Positions 1 to 13,514 of a DNA stretch of 64,000 nt are shown here, one piece after another. Location: positions 131,694,239 to 131,758,238 of the forward strand of contig NC_089493.1 of assembly GCF_036850765.1 (NCBI RefSeq), read 5' to 3'. Position numbers and translations under genes: made by a program. The first letter of the stretch is position 1. Each line of letters starts with the position of its first letter. Origin of the DNA: Saccopteryx bilineata (Eukaryota > Chordata > Mammalia > Chiroptera > Emballonuridae). Under the pieces are notes generated by a model. It was given only the letters and a program-made list of their open reading frames with translations. It did not search any database and had not been told where the DNA came from.

Positions 1-1277
1 CTGGCTCCAAGCCTGGGGGCCAGCTCCCTCCCCTCCCAGGGAGCAAACCCTAGTGGTGAAGAGGAGAGGGGAAACCTGAGGCAGGGAGAGTAGAGAAGAG
101 GGAATTGGGTCTGTGGAGGATCCAGGAGCCCTTTAAGGGCCTCCCCTTTGTCTGCCTTCTGCTGGGCTTTTCACCTCCTCCTGCCCCACTTTTTATTCTG
201 AGGCAGAGTGGGTGGGAGGTGGGAGCCAGCTGAGAAGAAGGAGGTGAAAAGGGAGCCTCCAGGCAGTTGCCCCCTCCCAGGGTGGGTATGGGACCCCCAG
301 GAGATGCATTCCTCCAGGTGGTTCCCACTTTAGGGAGGGGTGAGGCCAGACCCAGCGGGCAGTCCCTCCCGGTTCTTGCCCTGGGTCCCGCAGCCCAGCC
401 CCATTCAGCTCGGTTTCGCCTGCAGCATCCCCCCTCTTTGTTCTCAGAGCTCCTTGGGTGGGGGTGGGGAAGAAGGGCATCTTGGAGGGTGGGAACTGCT
501 CTGCCCTGATGGGGTGGGAGGGCAGTATAAGCTGGGCAAACCCCTTCCCTGCCAACCCAGCCCTCCCTCTGTTCTCTTCTACTTGGCTTGCCAGAGGGCA
601 TGCATCCCAGCCTAGCCCCGGGCTCAGGGCTCAGCCCTGCTGGTCATTATGCTAAGAGTTCCAATGTGCCTGGGAGCGATGAGCCTGAGGCTTCCCCTCA
701 TCCAGTGCTGAGTGCTGGTGAGGGAAGGAAGGGTGAGCTGTTCTAGACCCTTTGTCCTTGTGCCGGCTGAGCAGGTGGGGAGTTCTCACACCTCTGGGAG
801 GAGGCCAGCTCTGAATCTGCTGGGACAGCTTGCTCGGCCTCCCCATGGCCTAAGGCAGAAGAGAGGAAACAATGTGGAGGAAGGGAGGGGCCAGAACTCC
901 TTGGAACCCAGATGCGGGGCAGGGGGGACAGGCTGCTCCAGGCAGCACCCAGCGACCCCTCCTGGAGGGGGCTTAGCAAAGGCCAGGGCAGGCCTTACTG
1001 TATTGTTGTTGTCTTGGCCCCCTATCCCACCCTCTGCCTAGTTAAGCGTGAGGTGGGCTTGGTCAAGGCTGCAGGGTTCCCCAGGACTTGGAGTAAGGGG
1101 ACGCCAAGTTTTAGGGGACAGCCCAAGTGTCATGCCTGGGCTGTGGGCTGGAGGGAGGTGGAGAGACCATTCCACCCCTGGTACTTGTCTGGTCCCAGTG
1201 CTCAGCTCCGCCATCTGCCTCTGAAGACCCATTTATCCTGTAATAGATACTGCCTTCTACAACCCAGAATTCCAGAG

Positions 1278-1297
1278 GGACACACACACACACACCC
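1278..1297. repeat. (CA)n microsatellite
   Basis: A short run of alternating C and A, about ten units, in presumed LINGO1 intron. Confidence 0.9.
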
Positions 1298-2479
1298 ATT
1301 CGTGAGGGTATTTGCTCACCATAAAGCCAGGCGGAAACCCGGTGTCCTCAGCCAGGCAGTTGGCTGGGAGAGGACAGGATGCTGCGGCTGCATTCCTGCT
1401 GAGAAGTGAGGCCACTGGTGACTTGAGTGATGTACGCCCAGGCCCCCTAGAGGCCTGAGGCAGTGTCAGATGCTGGGTGAGGAAGTGGGTCACAGAGGGC
1501 TAGGAAAGGGTCTGGGAGGAGCAGCAGACGGTGGTGGTGATTTCAGAGTCAGAGCCTTGGTTTCCTGGCCACAGTCTCTGGGTCTGTGTGCCCTGTGTGT
1601 GGCACATCTATGAGAGGATAGTGGCCTTCCAGCCCTGGGGTGCCTCTCCCAAAGGCTTTTAATTCTGTTCCCACCAGTAAGTCCCTTTACATATTCTCCC
1701 ATCACCAGGCTTGATCTAGCACCCTTACCCAGAGGCCCTCCCCTCCCCTTCTCCTGGGCCCTCCTCTAGGAAACCTCTCTGGCTACTCCCAGTCATGGGT
1801 TCTCCTCCAGGCATCCACAGCGTAGAACCATGCTGGTTTGCACCTAACATCACTCTGGCCCATCTGTTCATGTACTGATCCCACACATCTTGGCTGAGCA
1901 GCCTGCTCAGCTCTGGGCTAGGCCCTTCTGTGACTCCCAGGGATTACCTTGAACACACCTTGGGCAATCCTGTGCCTGTCCCCTGAGCTCCCCAGCCTGG
2001 CCCCTGGAACAGGGAAGACACTGGGAGGCACCAGGAAGTAGCTGTTGGCTTGTGGCTAGGACCACCCAGAGGAGACACCAGTGTCCTCAGCCTGCATAGA
2101 TGGACAGAGCTGGGTGACGGTCAAGGATGCCCCAGGCAGGAGTAGAGGAGAACCAAGGCAGAGTGTTCTCACAGAGGAGGATGGAATTTGTTCCTGGGGG
2201 CTGGGGTGGTCAGGGTCCCTCCAGGAAGAGAGAGGCTGGCTGGGTCCTGAAGTGTAAGCAGGTGTTGCAGAGGCTCTGAAAGTGGCGGGGGCGGGGTGGT
2301 GGTGGTGGTGGTGGCAGAATCAGGGACAGCGCTTTGGAGAAAGCATGTAGGAGGAGAAGTTCGTTTCCAATGCATTCAAGGCATTCTTGATGCCGAATGA
2401 GTGAGTAAATGAATGAGCATCCTCAGGCGCGATGGACCTGATGGAGCTGTGCTGACCACAGTCTCTTCCCCATGGGTGT

Positions 2480-2690
2480 TGAGATCCTTCCCTTAAGTCA
2501 CTTAAGTCTCAGCTCCATGTTGCCTTGCTCTGTGACTTTGGGCAGGATCCTTCATCTCTCTGATCTTCAGATTCCTGATCAGCATTAACCTCTAAGGTCA
2601 CCGTGAAGATTTGGTATGTTAATATATGCGAGACATTTAGAGTAGTACCTGATACACAGTGAGCTCTCAGGAAATGCTGGCTTCTCACAG
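2480..2690 (+). repeat. MIR SINE relic
   Basis: The order of words matches the MIR consensus in sense orientation: 'ctctgtgactttgggcagg', then a 'ctctctgatcttcag' block, a 'taacctctaaggtcaccgtg' block and an end resembling 'acctgatacacagtgagctc'. It is strongly diverged, as expected for an element older than the placental radiation. Confidence 0.75.
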
Positions 2691-2896
2691 TTTCTGTCAT
2701 GAGCTTCTCTCAGACTTACCTTTGCAGGTGGTGCAGACATTTCATTGCATAGCTAGAAAATGGAGCCACAAAAGTGGGACACCTTGTGTGAAGTCCTGCT
2801 AACAGGTGTGGAGCTCAGGCTATAATGCCTTCCTCCTCTGGGGCTCTTGTTCACTGTTCCAGATGTGGCGTGCTAGTTAACTCACCAGTGTATTTA

Positions 2897-2922
2897 GTAT
2901 TAATATAATAATAATAATAACA
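2897..2922. repeat. AT-rich (ATA)n microsatellite
   Basis: Run of 'taata' and 'ataata' units in the presumed LINGO1 intron. Confidence 0.8.
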
Positions 2923-3059
2923 CAACAATTGCTGTGACCTTACTCCCAAAACTGAATGCTAGCGCTTTAATAACAAGGTACCTCTTTCCATGTGCTTCTC
3001 CTCACCTCATTTACTGGCATCTCTCTCTCTCTCAGGCATTTACGACTCTAAATGATCTA

Positions 3060-3680
3060 GTTAGCATTTCCTTGTCTTTTTAAAAATCATATATTTTGAC
3101 ATGTAGAAAGTGTTTGATTCAGGTGATTTCAGAACGCTGTTGGAAGAACATGGAACTGTCTGTAGTCCTCTGGAATTTGCTTTTTTTCTTCGACACATTT
3201 GTTTGTCTCTGTTGCTGCAGATAATAGTAGATGCTGTTCATTTATTCCCACTGGTGCATAGGGGTCTGTCGTGTGGTCACAAAACAGTGCAGTTTCTGTT
3301 CTTCTGTTGATGGGCACGCAGGTTGTTTTCCTTTCTGCTCTCACAAACGGTGCTGCTATGAACCTGCTTGTCCAGCAATCTCCTGAGGCAAAGCATTTCT
3401 GTGGCACAGTACAGGGAGCGGAATTGCTGGGCTGGGCTGGGGCAAGGGGGTTACGTGCTTAGTCGCCTTTATTAGAAGACGAGAAAACATGCCAGTGTTT
3501 TCCACATTGATTGAACCTTTTGTGTCCTTGGCAGGAGCTGATGTTCTCGTTGCTTGGCCCCTCACCCACTCTCCTGTGCTTGGGTTGTCTTGACTGTCAC
3601 TGACCCAGTGAGTGTAAAAGGATACACACCATGGTCTTGATTTATGTTTCTTGGATTCATGGTTTCTGGAGTATGGGGTT
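3060..3680 (-). mobile_element. Old L1 (L1M-type) 3'-end fragment
   Basis: Read on the plus strand this carries the typical antisense L1 3'-end word order: 'gttgatgggcacgcaggttg', 'ggtgctgctatgaacctgct', 'ggaattgctgggctggg' and a closing 'tcttgatttatgtttcttgg' block. The same order appears in the better preserved antisense L1 near 31.9 kb. It is truncated, heavily diverged and has no usable reading frame. Confidence 0.7.
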
Positions 3681-5369
3681 GAGATGGGTAGCTGCTGGTG
3701 AACATGTGTTCCCAAAGAGACAATCCTCTTTGCACCTCAGTTTTCCCAGTTGTGGGGATGCTACCGGGACAACCCCCGTGCTAAGGGATGGGCAGTAACC
3801 GTCAGGGAGGATGTCCCGGTGAAGTGGGAATGGAGGAGGGGCCAAGAGAGCTTGAGTCCCTGTGCGTTATGAGTCAGAGGGACCCCAGTCATCTGTGCTC
3901 ACCCCAGGACGGGCAGGCAGGGTTCTGATTTGGGAGATGGAGGGAGCCTGTGCATCCACAAGACCCTGAAAGCCCAGCCTCAACACCCCCTGCACAATGT
4001 GGGGCCACACCCTGGTGAGTGCTCCATAAGTCTGGTGACTTGGGGAATGAAAAGGGTGGAAAGTACATAGAGTTTCTTCTCCCTTCATTCCTCCTTCCTG
4101 GGGATTCTCCCTGGTTGCTCTTACCATTGTGTGACTGAAGGGTGCCTGAGCAAGCTGGCTCCTGGGCATTTTCAAGAGCCCCCCCCCCCTTCACCCAAGG
4201 CCCTCTACCTACCCACAGGGGCTGAGAAGCCCAGTCCCAGCAAGGTAATTTGGGATGGCTCCCCATACTAGCCTGGTGCCTCTGCCTGCCTGGAGCAGGT
4301 TAAAGAGGAGCAACACGGCTGGTGGAATAATTATACCTATTTCATGTGACACCAAAATTGATTGCCACCAGGGTGACATTACCAGGGCATTGTTCCTCGT
4401 CTCCAACCTCTTATTACATGTTATTAGGGTGTGTGGTGTGTGTTTTTCTACTTTTTCCTGTTTTGGGGAATTAATCTCTCTGCCACCTCCTCTGCTTTCC
4501 CCTGAAGAGAACCTGCCAGCAGCTTCAGGAAAGGGTGGGGCCCCCCAAAGCCCTCCCCCTGCCAGGCCTAGCACAGGCTGCAGGTGCACTTGGGGGCTGG
4601 ATGTGAGCTAGGGGTACCTCAGAGCTCAGAGGGGCCGCTGAGGTATGGATTCCAGCAGGAGAGTCCCCAGTGGGTATGTGCTTGCATGCCTCTCATGACA
4701 GGCTGCTCACTCCCTGTTTACCAAGGCAGATCTTCCATCCTGAGCTGTATGACCTTCCCTTTGATCTCTCACACCAAGCAGTATGGGCCTCCCCTATAAC
4801 TCTGCCCTTTGGCATGCACTGGACTCAGCATCCTTGAACTTGGGACACCTCTTAGACATTTGCAGGTGTACCAGGGCCCTGCCCCCACCCCTGGGCTCCT
4901 CAGAAACAGGGTAGCTGGGTGGTGGCATTGATGGCACCTGAGCAGAACACAGTACCTATATGTGTCTGCCAGAGGGGTAACTGCCTCTTGTGACTGAGCT
5001 CAGTGTACCAGGTTGGAAAAATGGGCTTAGGCAGGGAGTTGGCCAAGATTCAGTTGAACAGAGGGCTTTGAACAGTGAGTGCCAGGAGAAGAGCAACGGT
5101 TTTTATTTATAGTTGGCATAGCTCGCTAGATCTCAGTTTATAATGTATTGGGCAGTTGTTTTTAAATATTTTTTCCCTTTTTGAGGCAGAAATAACCCAA
5201 ACCTTCACTGGTTCCTGAACAAACCCCCCACTGTGTTCCGCTGGCACAACTCTGGGGAGGGAAGGTGGCCTAGTCAAGAGGAGGGATTTCTCCCAAGGCC
5301 CTGGTCCTGAGATGCTGCAGGACACTGAGGCCCTGATGGTCACGGGCCTCCATTTCCTCACCGGCATGG

Positions 5370-5545
5370 TGGTCTCTAGAGTGTCGTGCCTCTGAATCGG
5401 ATAAGCCCGGGACCTTGGGCAGGGAAGCTAATGGCCTCGAGCCTCAGTTTTCTTGTCAATAAAGTGGGTTTAATGCTACCTCCCTTACAGGGTATGTGTG
5501 TGAGTGTTGGTGGGATCATTTTACAAAGCACTGAGTGTGTGTATT
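5370..5545 (+). repeat. MIR SINE relic
   Basis: Contains 'gaccttgggcagggaagcta', 'gcctcagttttcttgtcaat', 'aaagtgggtttaatgctacc' and 'acaaagcactgagtg' in the order of the MIR consensus. Diverged and partial. Confidence 0.75.
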
Positions 5546-5749
5546 CCATATAAATTTCTCTTCCCTCCCCTCTTCTCAAACCTGCTGCCCCCAGCCTACG
5601 AGGGCAATGTGGAATCTGCCACTGCTCCCTCTTCAGAATGAGGAGTTTAGGGCCCAAGATACAAAGCCTTTTCCCGTGACCAAGCGGCTCAGCAGGTCCT
5701 TGAAGCTGAACCAGGCAGAAGGCCATATGCATGCGATGTGTCAGGACAA

Positions 5750-6075
5750 CCTGGAGTCTAACTGCCTAGGGCTCAAACCCAGCTCTGCCATATATCACTA
5801 CATGATTGGGGGCGAGTCACAACACTGCTGAGCCTCTGATCTCTAACCTGTGAAAATGGGGATAATAGTCCAGCCTCATAGGGATTAAAAAGTGTGTTGC
5901 TGACTGTGTACGATGCTGGCTGTGTGACCTTACACAAGTTACAGTACCACCTTGTGCATGTGTTCTTTTCCATCTGCAAAGTGGAGATAGTCGCAGGACC
6001 TCCCTCACCGGGCAGTCATGTAGTTAGATGAACTTAAATATCTAAAGCACTTGGAATGGTTTCTGACACACCAGG
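5750..6075 (+). repeat. MIR SINE relics, apparently two in tandem
   Basis: One MIR core runs from 'ctgcctagggctcaaaccca' through 'gtgaaaatggggataatagt'. A second starts near 5915 with 'gctggctgtgtgaccttaca' and runs through 'aagtggagatagtcgcagga' to 'aaagcacttggaatgg'. Both are in sense orientation. The repeated core suggests two insertions or one duplicated element. Confidence 0.75.
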
Positions 6076-9000
6076 GCTTTCCAGTTCTCATCCTCACTGT
6101 GTTTATTAGGTCTCCGGCCTTCAAAGCTCGTGCTGGTTCCCCCACTCACTCCCCTGTGCCAGTTCTCCAAGGCTGTGACCTCCACCCCTCTCCCAGGTGC
6201 GTTGGAAGTTCCAGGACTCCAAAGCCTGAGATATTTCCAGGCACAGGAGCCCCGAGGGTTAGGCCAGCTGGGAGGAGGCCCCAGAAGCCCCAGGAGGGTG
6301 TGAGGGGATGAGTGGGTGAATGAAGATGTGGGGACGCGGCAGGGGTTTCTACCAGGCACCTCCCAAGGGGCCACTGACCTGGGCAGGGGATGGGGCCAGA
6401 GGCCTTCAGGGCCGCCTTCCTGTCCCTAAGAGCCTGGGTTGGTATCTTGGACCTGGAGAAAGGTGGGGAGGGAAACATGAGGGTGCAGGAGCTGAGTTTT
6501 CCTTGAGCCCCCTAAGGCCACCACATGTGTGCTGGCCTTCCCCTCCTCAGTTCAAGGAAAGCTCCAATCCCAGCAGGAACACCATTTGTTGAGGTGGGCC
6601 CAGCACGGGACACCAGGGAAGCTTCCTAGAACCAGTGGCCCCTCTACCTCCTCTCAGGCTGGCTTCCAACTTGCTGGCTGGTGGCTCTCCTCAGAACCAC
6701 CCTGGGGAGGGGCAGGCAGAGCCCACAGTGGTCCAGGAATCAGTCAAGGTCGCACAGCAGGACAGAGGTGCACTGGCTAGAGCCAAGACCTGTGACTTGG
6801 AAGCCCAGTGCTCCCTGGAAGTGGCTGCTCTAGGCCTTGCTCTACCCCTGCCTCTCCCCACCAAGCTGGCCACTCCTAGAGGGCAGACCTATATATAGAA
6901 GCCTTTGAACACAAAGTTACTTCAATAGTTAAAATTCATAATTTATCCTGCTAATGGCCTGGCCAGAAGGCTGGCACCTCCTAAGACGAGCTATGCTCCG
7001 GAGGGATGGGTGGTCCTCAGATGCAGGGGGCCAAGGCTACACAGGAGCAGCTGCAGTTGCCTTGGGTGGGGGCTGGTGGCCCAGTCAGCACCCTCCATCC
7101 TGACCCCAGAGAAGAGGCCAGGTGAGCACCTCTGGGAGAGGACTAAGTTTCCAAGTGCCCCTAAGAGATGGGGCTGGTGGCTCTGGGCCAGGGAGGGTGG
7201 GGAACATCAATAGGAGTGTCAGCAGGTGCATACCCCCACACTGGCCACATGCACCCCCCCAGGGGTCCAGCAACTCTTTGCTGGAACCACGAGCAAGAGG
7301 AAAATAAAGAAGTATATATGACAAAGGACATGCCTCAATTTTCCTCCAGGTTCATGGTCTCTCTCTGTAGGGGGGACAGCTGGCTGAGGGAGAGAAGGGA
7401 GAGAGAGAGAGGGGACTGGCAATGGCAGACAGACCAGGAGACAACTGATGCAGCTTCCCTTTTTGCTGGAGCCTAGCCTGGGCACTGACTCCTCAGGGTC
7501 GTCTGGGCACTGACTCCTCAGGACTGAGGTACCCCGTTAGCCACTCATTCACCCCTCCACAGGGATTAGTCCTAGAAAACCACATAAAGTGTCCTGCCCC
7601 TCGGGATTTGGAGTGGGAGAGATCACTTAGGAGTCCCTGTCCAGTCATGTTTACCCCACACACCTCCATTCTCACTGTTCCCTCCATCCAGATGCCCTCC
7701 TGCTGCCCCTGCTTGGCCTGTGGAAATGTTTGTAGTTCAGTGAGCTTTCCTGATACCTCCTTCATAAAGCATCTGTGAAGAGCATCAGCTGGGGTCAGAG
7801 CAGCTCAGGGAGCTGTCCCAGCGGTTATTCGATGGGCTGTCTTGGCCCCTAGGAAGGTGGCCTAGGAGCACTGAGCTGCATCAGCCCCAGTGCTTCTCCG
7901 GGGAACACAGATTTGGGGGCTGCTGAAGCTCCAGCCAAGGGAGGGATGGAGAGAGCTGGGCACACCAGCAGTGCTCGGTGGGGCAGCACCTTCCTGGAGG
8001 CTGAGGGGTCTGCAGGAGCTACATTCTGAAGGCCAGGTGGGAGACGTTCAGGCCCAGGTGACCACCCTGCCGCCACCAACTCCTGGCCCCGTGGGCCACG
8101 CTGCCTGTGAGTGGTTACACTTTCCACTGTTACATTCCTGTCATTTCATGAAATGGACCCAGCTGCCTACGTCACGCCCTGGAGCTGAAAGCAAAGAAGG
8201 GACCTCAGAGGGGCGGGGACTTGAAGACACAGCAGGTCTCTAGCACTCTGCCCCTGTTCTTCAGTGACCCGGCATGAGCCCCTTCCCCTTTCTGAGGAAT
8301 GAGAGCTGCTCTGCGGGGTGGTAGTGAAGACAGGTGTGTTCATAGGCCGGGGTTTTCCATAGGCGGCATGAGCAGCTCAGAGCATGGAAGTTGAGTCTGC
8401 AGGGCCAAGCTCCACTGTCCCCAACTCCCGCCGCCCTTCCTGCCCCATCCCTACCACCTCTGCTTTCTCTGCCTCTCTCTTCCTCCCTTTCTCTCCTGTT
8501 TTCCCACCCTGCGCCTTGTTTACGTCACCTTCTCCCACTCCTGCTCTCCTGGTCATGTCCTGGTGGCGGACCTGAGCCAGCCCCTGGCTGTCTGGTAGGA
8601 GCCCTCAGCCCCCTTCCCAGGCCTGTCACCATCTTCATCAGTCTTTGCCCCACCCCACCCCCCAACTCCCCACTGCAGACCGGCCACAGGGTCTTAGGGT
8701 GTCGGGTCAAGCAAGATGAGATCTCACCTACCTGCCTCACCTTCCAGGCTGAGAACCCACAGGCCCTGGTGCCCCAGCGATGGCGGTGGCACCTCCCTGC
8801 CAGACATCTCATGCCGTGTGTGCTGGGGATCCCTGAGGTCCCCATGTAATGCTGAGTGGGAATACTGTGAAATATTGATACTGGAAACCTAAAATGACTA
8901 AACCTCCCCTTCACTTCATCTGACCCCAAATTAGGCGAGATCCTAGCATGGCCAGAGTAGCGGGCGCGGGAGAAGAACATGGTAGAAAAACACTGAAAAA

Positions 9001-9239
9001 ATCCAGTGTGTTTGACATACCATTTTCAGATAGCTTTGGACAGGTTTGCGGAGCCAGGGTGCTTAATCACAGTTATGTGAGCACAGGTGCCTTCCTTCAG
9101 CATTGGGGCCTTGCCCTCTTGCTAGCCTACATGCCCACTCCTCCCTCCCAGTCTGGTCTGTGTGTCTGAAAAAGTCCCCTTGCCAGGCAGCTCCTGAGGC
9201 AGAAACCCAGACCAGAAGAGCGGAGTACTGGCTCTTCCT

Positions 9240-9420
9240 AACTCTGCCTAGCCCTAAGGCAAAGGAATTCCCTTTTGGAAGCCTCAGTTATTATCTGTAA
9301 AATGGGTGACAAACGTTCCTTTGGAATGCTGGTGTGAGAGTTTCTGAGGCAGTATGTACAAAGCCCCAAATCTGGCTGGTGCTCTCTGCAAATGTTAGTC
9401 CCACCCGTTTTATAAGAGCA
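9240..9420 (+). repeat. Possible MIR or L2 relic
   Basis: The stretch 'gcctcagttattatctgtaa' followed by 'aatgggtgacaaacg' resembles the MIR core 'cctcatctgtaaaatgggga'. Too diverged for a firm family assignment. Confidence 0.45.
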
Positions 9421-12400
9421 GGTGTCTGAGTGGCATGTGTCAGCTGGGTTAGGGTGTAGAAAAGACACACCCTGGCCCCCAGGAGCCTCCAGACTGCCAA
9501 ATAAGGTAGATTCAACTTTGACCTTCTTCACTGATTCTCCAAGTCTACCCACAGGGGATCCCACCCACGCCCTTTCTGTCTCCACCCTGAGCCTCAGAGG
9601 AAGCAGCCACAATGTGAGGGCCTCTGTGGGTCCTTCTGGCCCTAGTGGAACTGCTTTTGGAGGCCTGGGCCCCCATCCCCCTGCATTCCCCAGCCATGCT
9701 GGGCATGTCAACTTTGCAGCAGGAGAAAGCCTGGCATCTGTTCTGGGCTTTCTTGGGGAGCTGGGATCCCCCCTCTCACTGTACCGTCAGCAATAGGCCA
9801 GAGAGGACAGTCACTGCCCCTGGTCACACAGTGGAGCAGCCAGTGTGGGAAGAAGCCGAGCTGGGCCATGTCTACCCTAGGATGTGTGTGAGGGTGTGGT
9901 GGTGGCAGTACCAGTATGATGAGGGTAACGGTTGGACCAGTGCTCTGGGGCTGGGAGGACTCAGGCCGCTGTGGGTCTGAGCTTTGCATCCCAGCATGGC
10001 TCTCCTCCACCCACCCACTGCCTGCCTTCAGCATTTATTTCCTTTGTATTTATTGGCCCAATTTTTAAACTTCTGCCCTTGTGGGAAGCCCTTCAGCGGG
10101 GCAAGGATCCAAAATAAAACACTGATTAAAATGCATAAAACACGTCTCGGAAGCTGCAGGGGAGCCCGCAGGGCAGAGGGGGCCAGGATGGCCGGGACAG
10201 CCTGTCTTCCTCGCAGAAGCTTTGGTGGCCCTTCAGATGTAACCCTGCCACACCCCTAAGTGACGGAGACCCCATGGGCATGCTCTGCTCCAATCTGTCA
10301 GCTGGGACAAGCCCCTCAGCCTTTCTGGGCCTCTGTTCCCCCACCTTGCGGGACGGCCACATGCACACGGTAAAGGGCGAGGCAGTTCAGAGCACGTGCC
10401 TTCAGAAGCCTCCCCGGTCCTGGGGAGCACGACCCAGGCCCTGAGGGGTGAATTGCTGGGCCTAAGGGTGGCAACCACATGAGGCGACACAGACTAGCAT
10501 GTCTGCCCACACATCTGAAGGCCCAGGCCTCTTACTGACCAACCACATGCTCCAGAGTCAGCTCTGTCAGGGACTTCAGGGCCTGTAAAAGCCCAAGCAC
10601 TCACACTTCCTTGCAAAGAACATTCACGGGGTTCTGCATGTGCCATTCCTTGGTTTGAGGCTGCACCACACCACTGGCCCTTAGGTGCATCAGCCTCTAG
10701 CAAGTAAGATGTACCCAGGACTGTCTGACCCAGAATTAAACGTGGAACAGGGGAAGGGCCAGGTGCAGACACTTGGGGCATGGTTCCCTGTCCACTCACA
10801 TCACGCCTTTAATCTTTATTTTAGGTTTCTGCCATTCTTTCCTGACTGGCTGGCCTTCTATAGTTTTGTCTTTTTATTGTCTCGTTGGGTAACTTCACTG
10901 TCCTTTGGCTCAAGTTGTTTCTAGAATGGTGTGTACTATACACCAGTTACATAATATCACTACTAATACATGGAAGGGGCTCCAGTGTTGGGGGTGAGAG
11001 ATGATTCCTGGCTGAGTAGGTCAAGGATGGCTTCATGGAGGAGGAGGCCTTTGGGGTGGAAGGTCACCAAGGCTGCTAGGGCAGGAGGCTGAGAGAGTTC
11101 TCCAATCAGAGATGGCTTTAAGCAGGAATGTGAAGATAAGGTCAGGACAGCTGGGCAGCATCACTGGGCATAGGGTAGAAAAGGAGGTCAGTAGGTAGTT
11201 TGGGTCAAGATGATGGGGCTTCCTGGCCTATGAGGGGCTTACCGGCATCTCAGGTGGCCTGTGCCCTTGCTAACTAATTCCTTAGCCCCCCTCCTCCTGC
11301 AGCCCCCACTCCTCCGACAAGCACAGCCCCTAGCTGGGTGCTAAAAGTTCTATTCACCTCCCCAGGTCTCCAGCCTCACACCCACGGCAGCCTCAGCTGC
11401 TGGCCCAATTACTTATTGATCACCTGTCAGAGTGTTTGCTTTTCTGGTGGGTCACTGAAGTGTGTGTGACTGTGGATAGCGGCCAGGTGGGGGTGGGGTG
11501 GGAGGACAAACCTCAGAAGAGTCTGGAGAGAGAATGAGAGGGGCTGAGGGGAGAGGCTGGACAGAGCCCATGGTGATAGCAAAACCTTGCCATTCCATAA
11601 CATGTCAAGTGACAGCCAGAGCCCTTCCTAGTTAATCAGTCATTTAGTCGATCTACAACCAGGGAGCACCTGCCAATCCTGGGAGACCACTGGAGCATTG
11701 GAATGTATGTGGATCCATTGGAATCTGACAGATCAGACCTCCAGTCTGAAACACTCCCTCTGTACGGGCTGGGTATTCTTGGGCAGCCACAAACCCCCAA
11801 GCTTCAGATGCCTTAAGGATTGAAGTGTGGATGCTGAGAACTGTGGGCTTGAGAGCAGAGGCTGTGCACAGGTGTGGGGGAGGCTGGGGTGAGGGAGGGC
11901 CTGAGCCAGGGAGAGAGGCCGGTCCTCCCATCCTGGCTTCCCCCTCCTGCTCTGAGCCCACTCAGGACCATGATGTGTGGGGTGTTGACAGGCAGTGAGC
12001 CTCACCAGGGGTAGGGGGCTGCAGCTCGGTCCCAGGGGCCACCTCATCTTAACCCCTGCCGTGGGGAGAAATCTAGACCAGCTCTCCCAGTCCCCTCCTT
12101 GCCTTACTGGGCCAGGTTTTTTTCATGTGGTGGACCAGGGAAGGGAAGGAGGAGATGAGGAGTACATCTGGGCACAAGTGTGAGCATGTGGCCTCTGAAT
12201 ACAGGCTGGGAGACTGTACTGGAGGTGGAGGGGCTAGCTTCGCATGCCCCTTGCTCATGCCCCCTGCAGCCTGTGCTCACACTGGGCCCTGGCACTGTCA
12301 TTCTTGTCAGAACCACCCAAGTTCTGTGTGTTCCCTAGGGCCCAGCTATGCCAGACCTCATGTCCTCAGAGCTGCCTTGAGGACCAGCCTCTCCAGGTTG

Positions 12401-13514
12401 CCCGTGCCGTCCTGGGCTTCTGGGGGATCTCACTGCCTCCCTTGGATTGGCCGTTGCACAGAACTCTTTCCTAGGATGAGGGTGATTGGAATCCCAAGAG
12501 ACAGAGCACTGGAGGCTGGCGAGCTCTTTGGAGGGGAGCACATGTCCTCCTGGGGATCAGAGCAGTGGGCATGGATTGGGGCCCAGAAGACGAGGTTTCA
12601 GACAAGCAGAGTAGTGGCAGTGCAGGGGCCAAAGCCAGGAGAACTCACACTCTTGAGTCCTGTGCTCAGGAGCCCGGATGGGGTGCTGTGGGGACCCCAG
12701 GAAGGAGAGAGTTAGAGAGGTACTGTGGTGGGGGGCATTAGGCCTGGGTCCCGGCTGTCTGGGGGAAGTGCCCTCCACTCATGTAGAAGCCCTGTGGGGA
12801 AGCTGGTTCAGGAGCACTGATTGGTACCACTAGGTTTGCTGATTGCACTGAGTTCAGGCTGTGGGCTCAGCTGCAGTTCTGTGAGGAGGGGGTCATTGTG
12901 TCTGCACCTGGGGCAGCTCAGGTGACAGACTGAGGTGGGTCCTGGGCAGCTTCAGAAGCCTTTACCCGCAGGCAAGGAGGCATGCTCCTCTGCAGGCTGT
13001 TCCAGAAGGCCTGAGCTTGGAACCTCTTTGGTCCCTCTGTGAACCCCAAAACAAGTCAGCAGGTCTGGCTTTATGCCTGATGAGCGCCAGGGGAGGCAGT
13101 GACTCAGGAAGTAGAGGATGAGGGGGTGGGGTGCACAGTGCACACCTGGAGTCCATTTATAAATCATAAAAGTAAAAGAGGTTGGTGCAGCCTGGGGGTT
13201 GGTGAATCCCAAGGGTCTCTGAGATTGCCTGGTCCCTTCCGGGAACCCCTCCATCCCAGATATACTAGGAAGGTCCTGCAGGAGGGCTCTGGGTAAGGTT
13301 AGGGGCAAGGAGGAAGCAGCATAGAGTGGCACGGCAGGGGGTTCTCCCTCCCCACAGCCATCTAGACTTCACTGTTGGGTCCCAGGCTGGTATCATATGC
13401 CACTTTGGCCCATCACCTCTCTATCTGTGTCAGGGACATTCTGAGGGGGCAAGAGGGCAGGGGTGGGGGAGCACACAGGGCTCAGGGTGGGGTCCAGTTA
13501 AATATTATCCTCTG

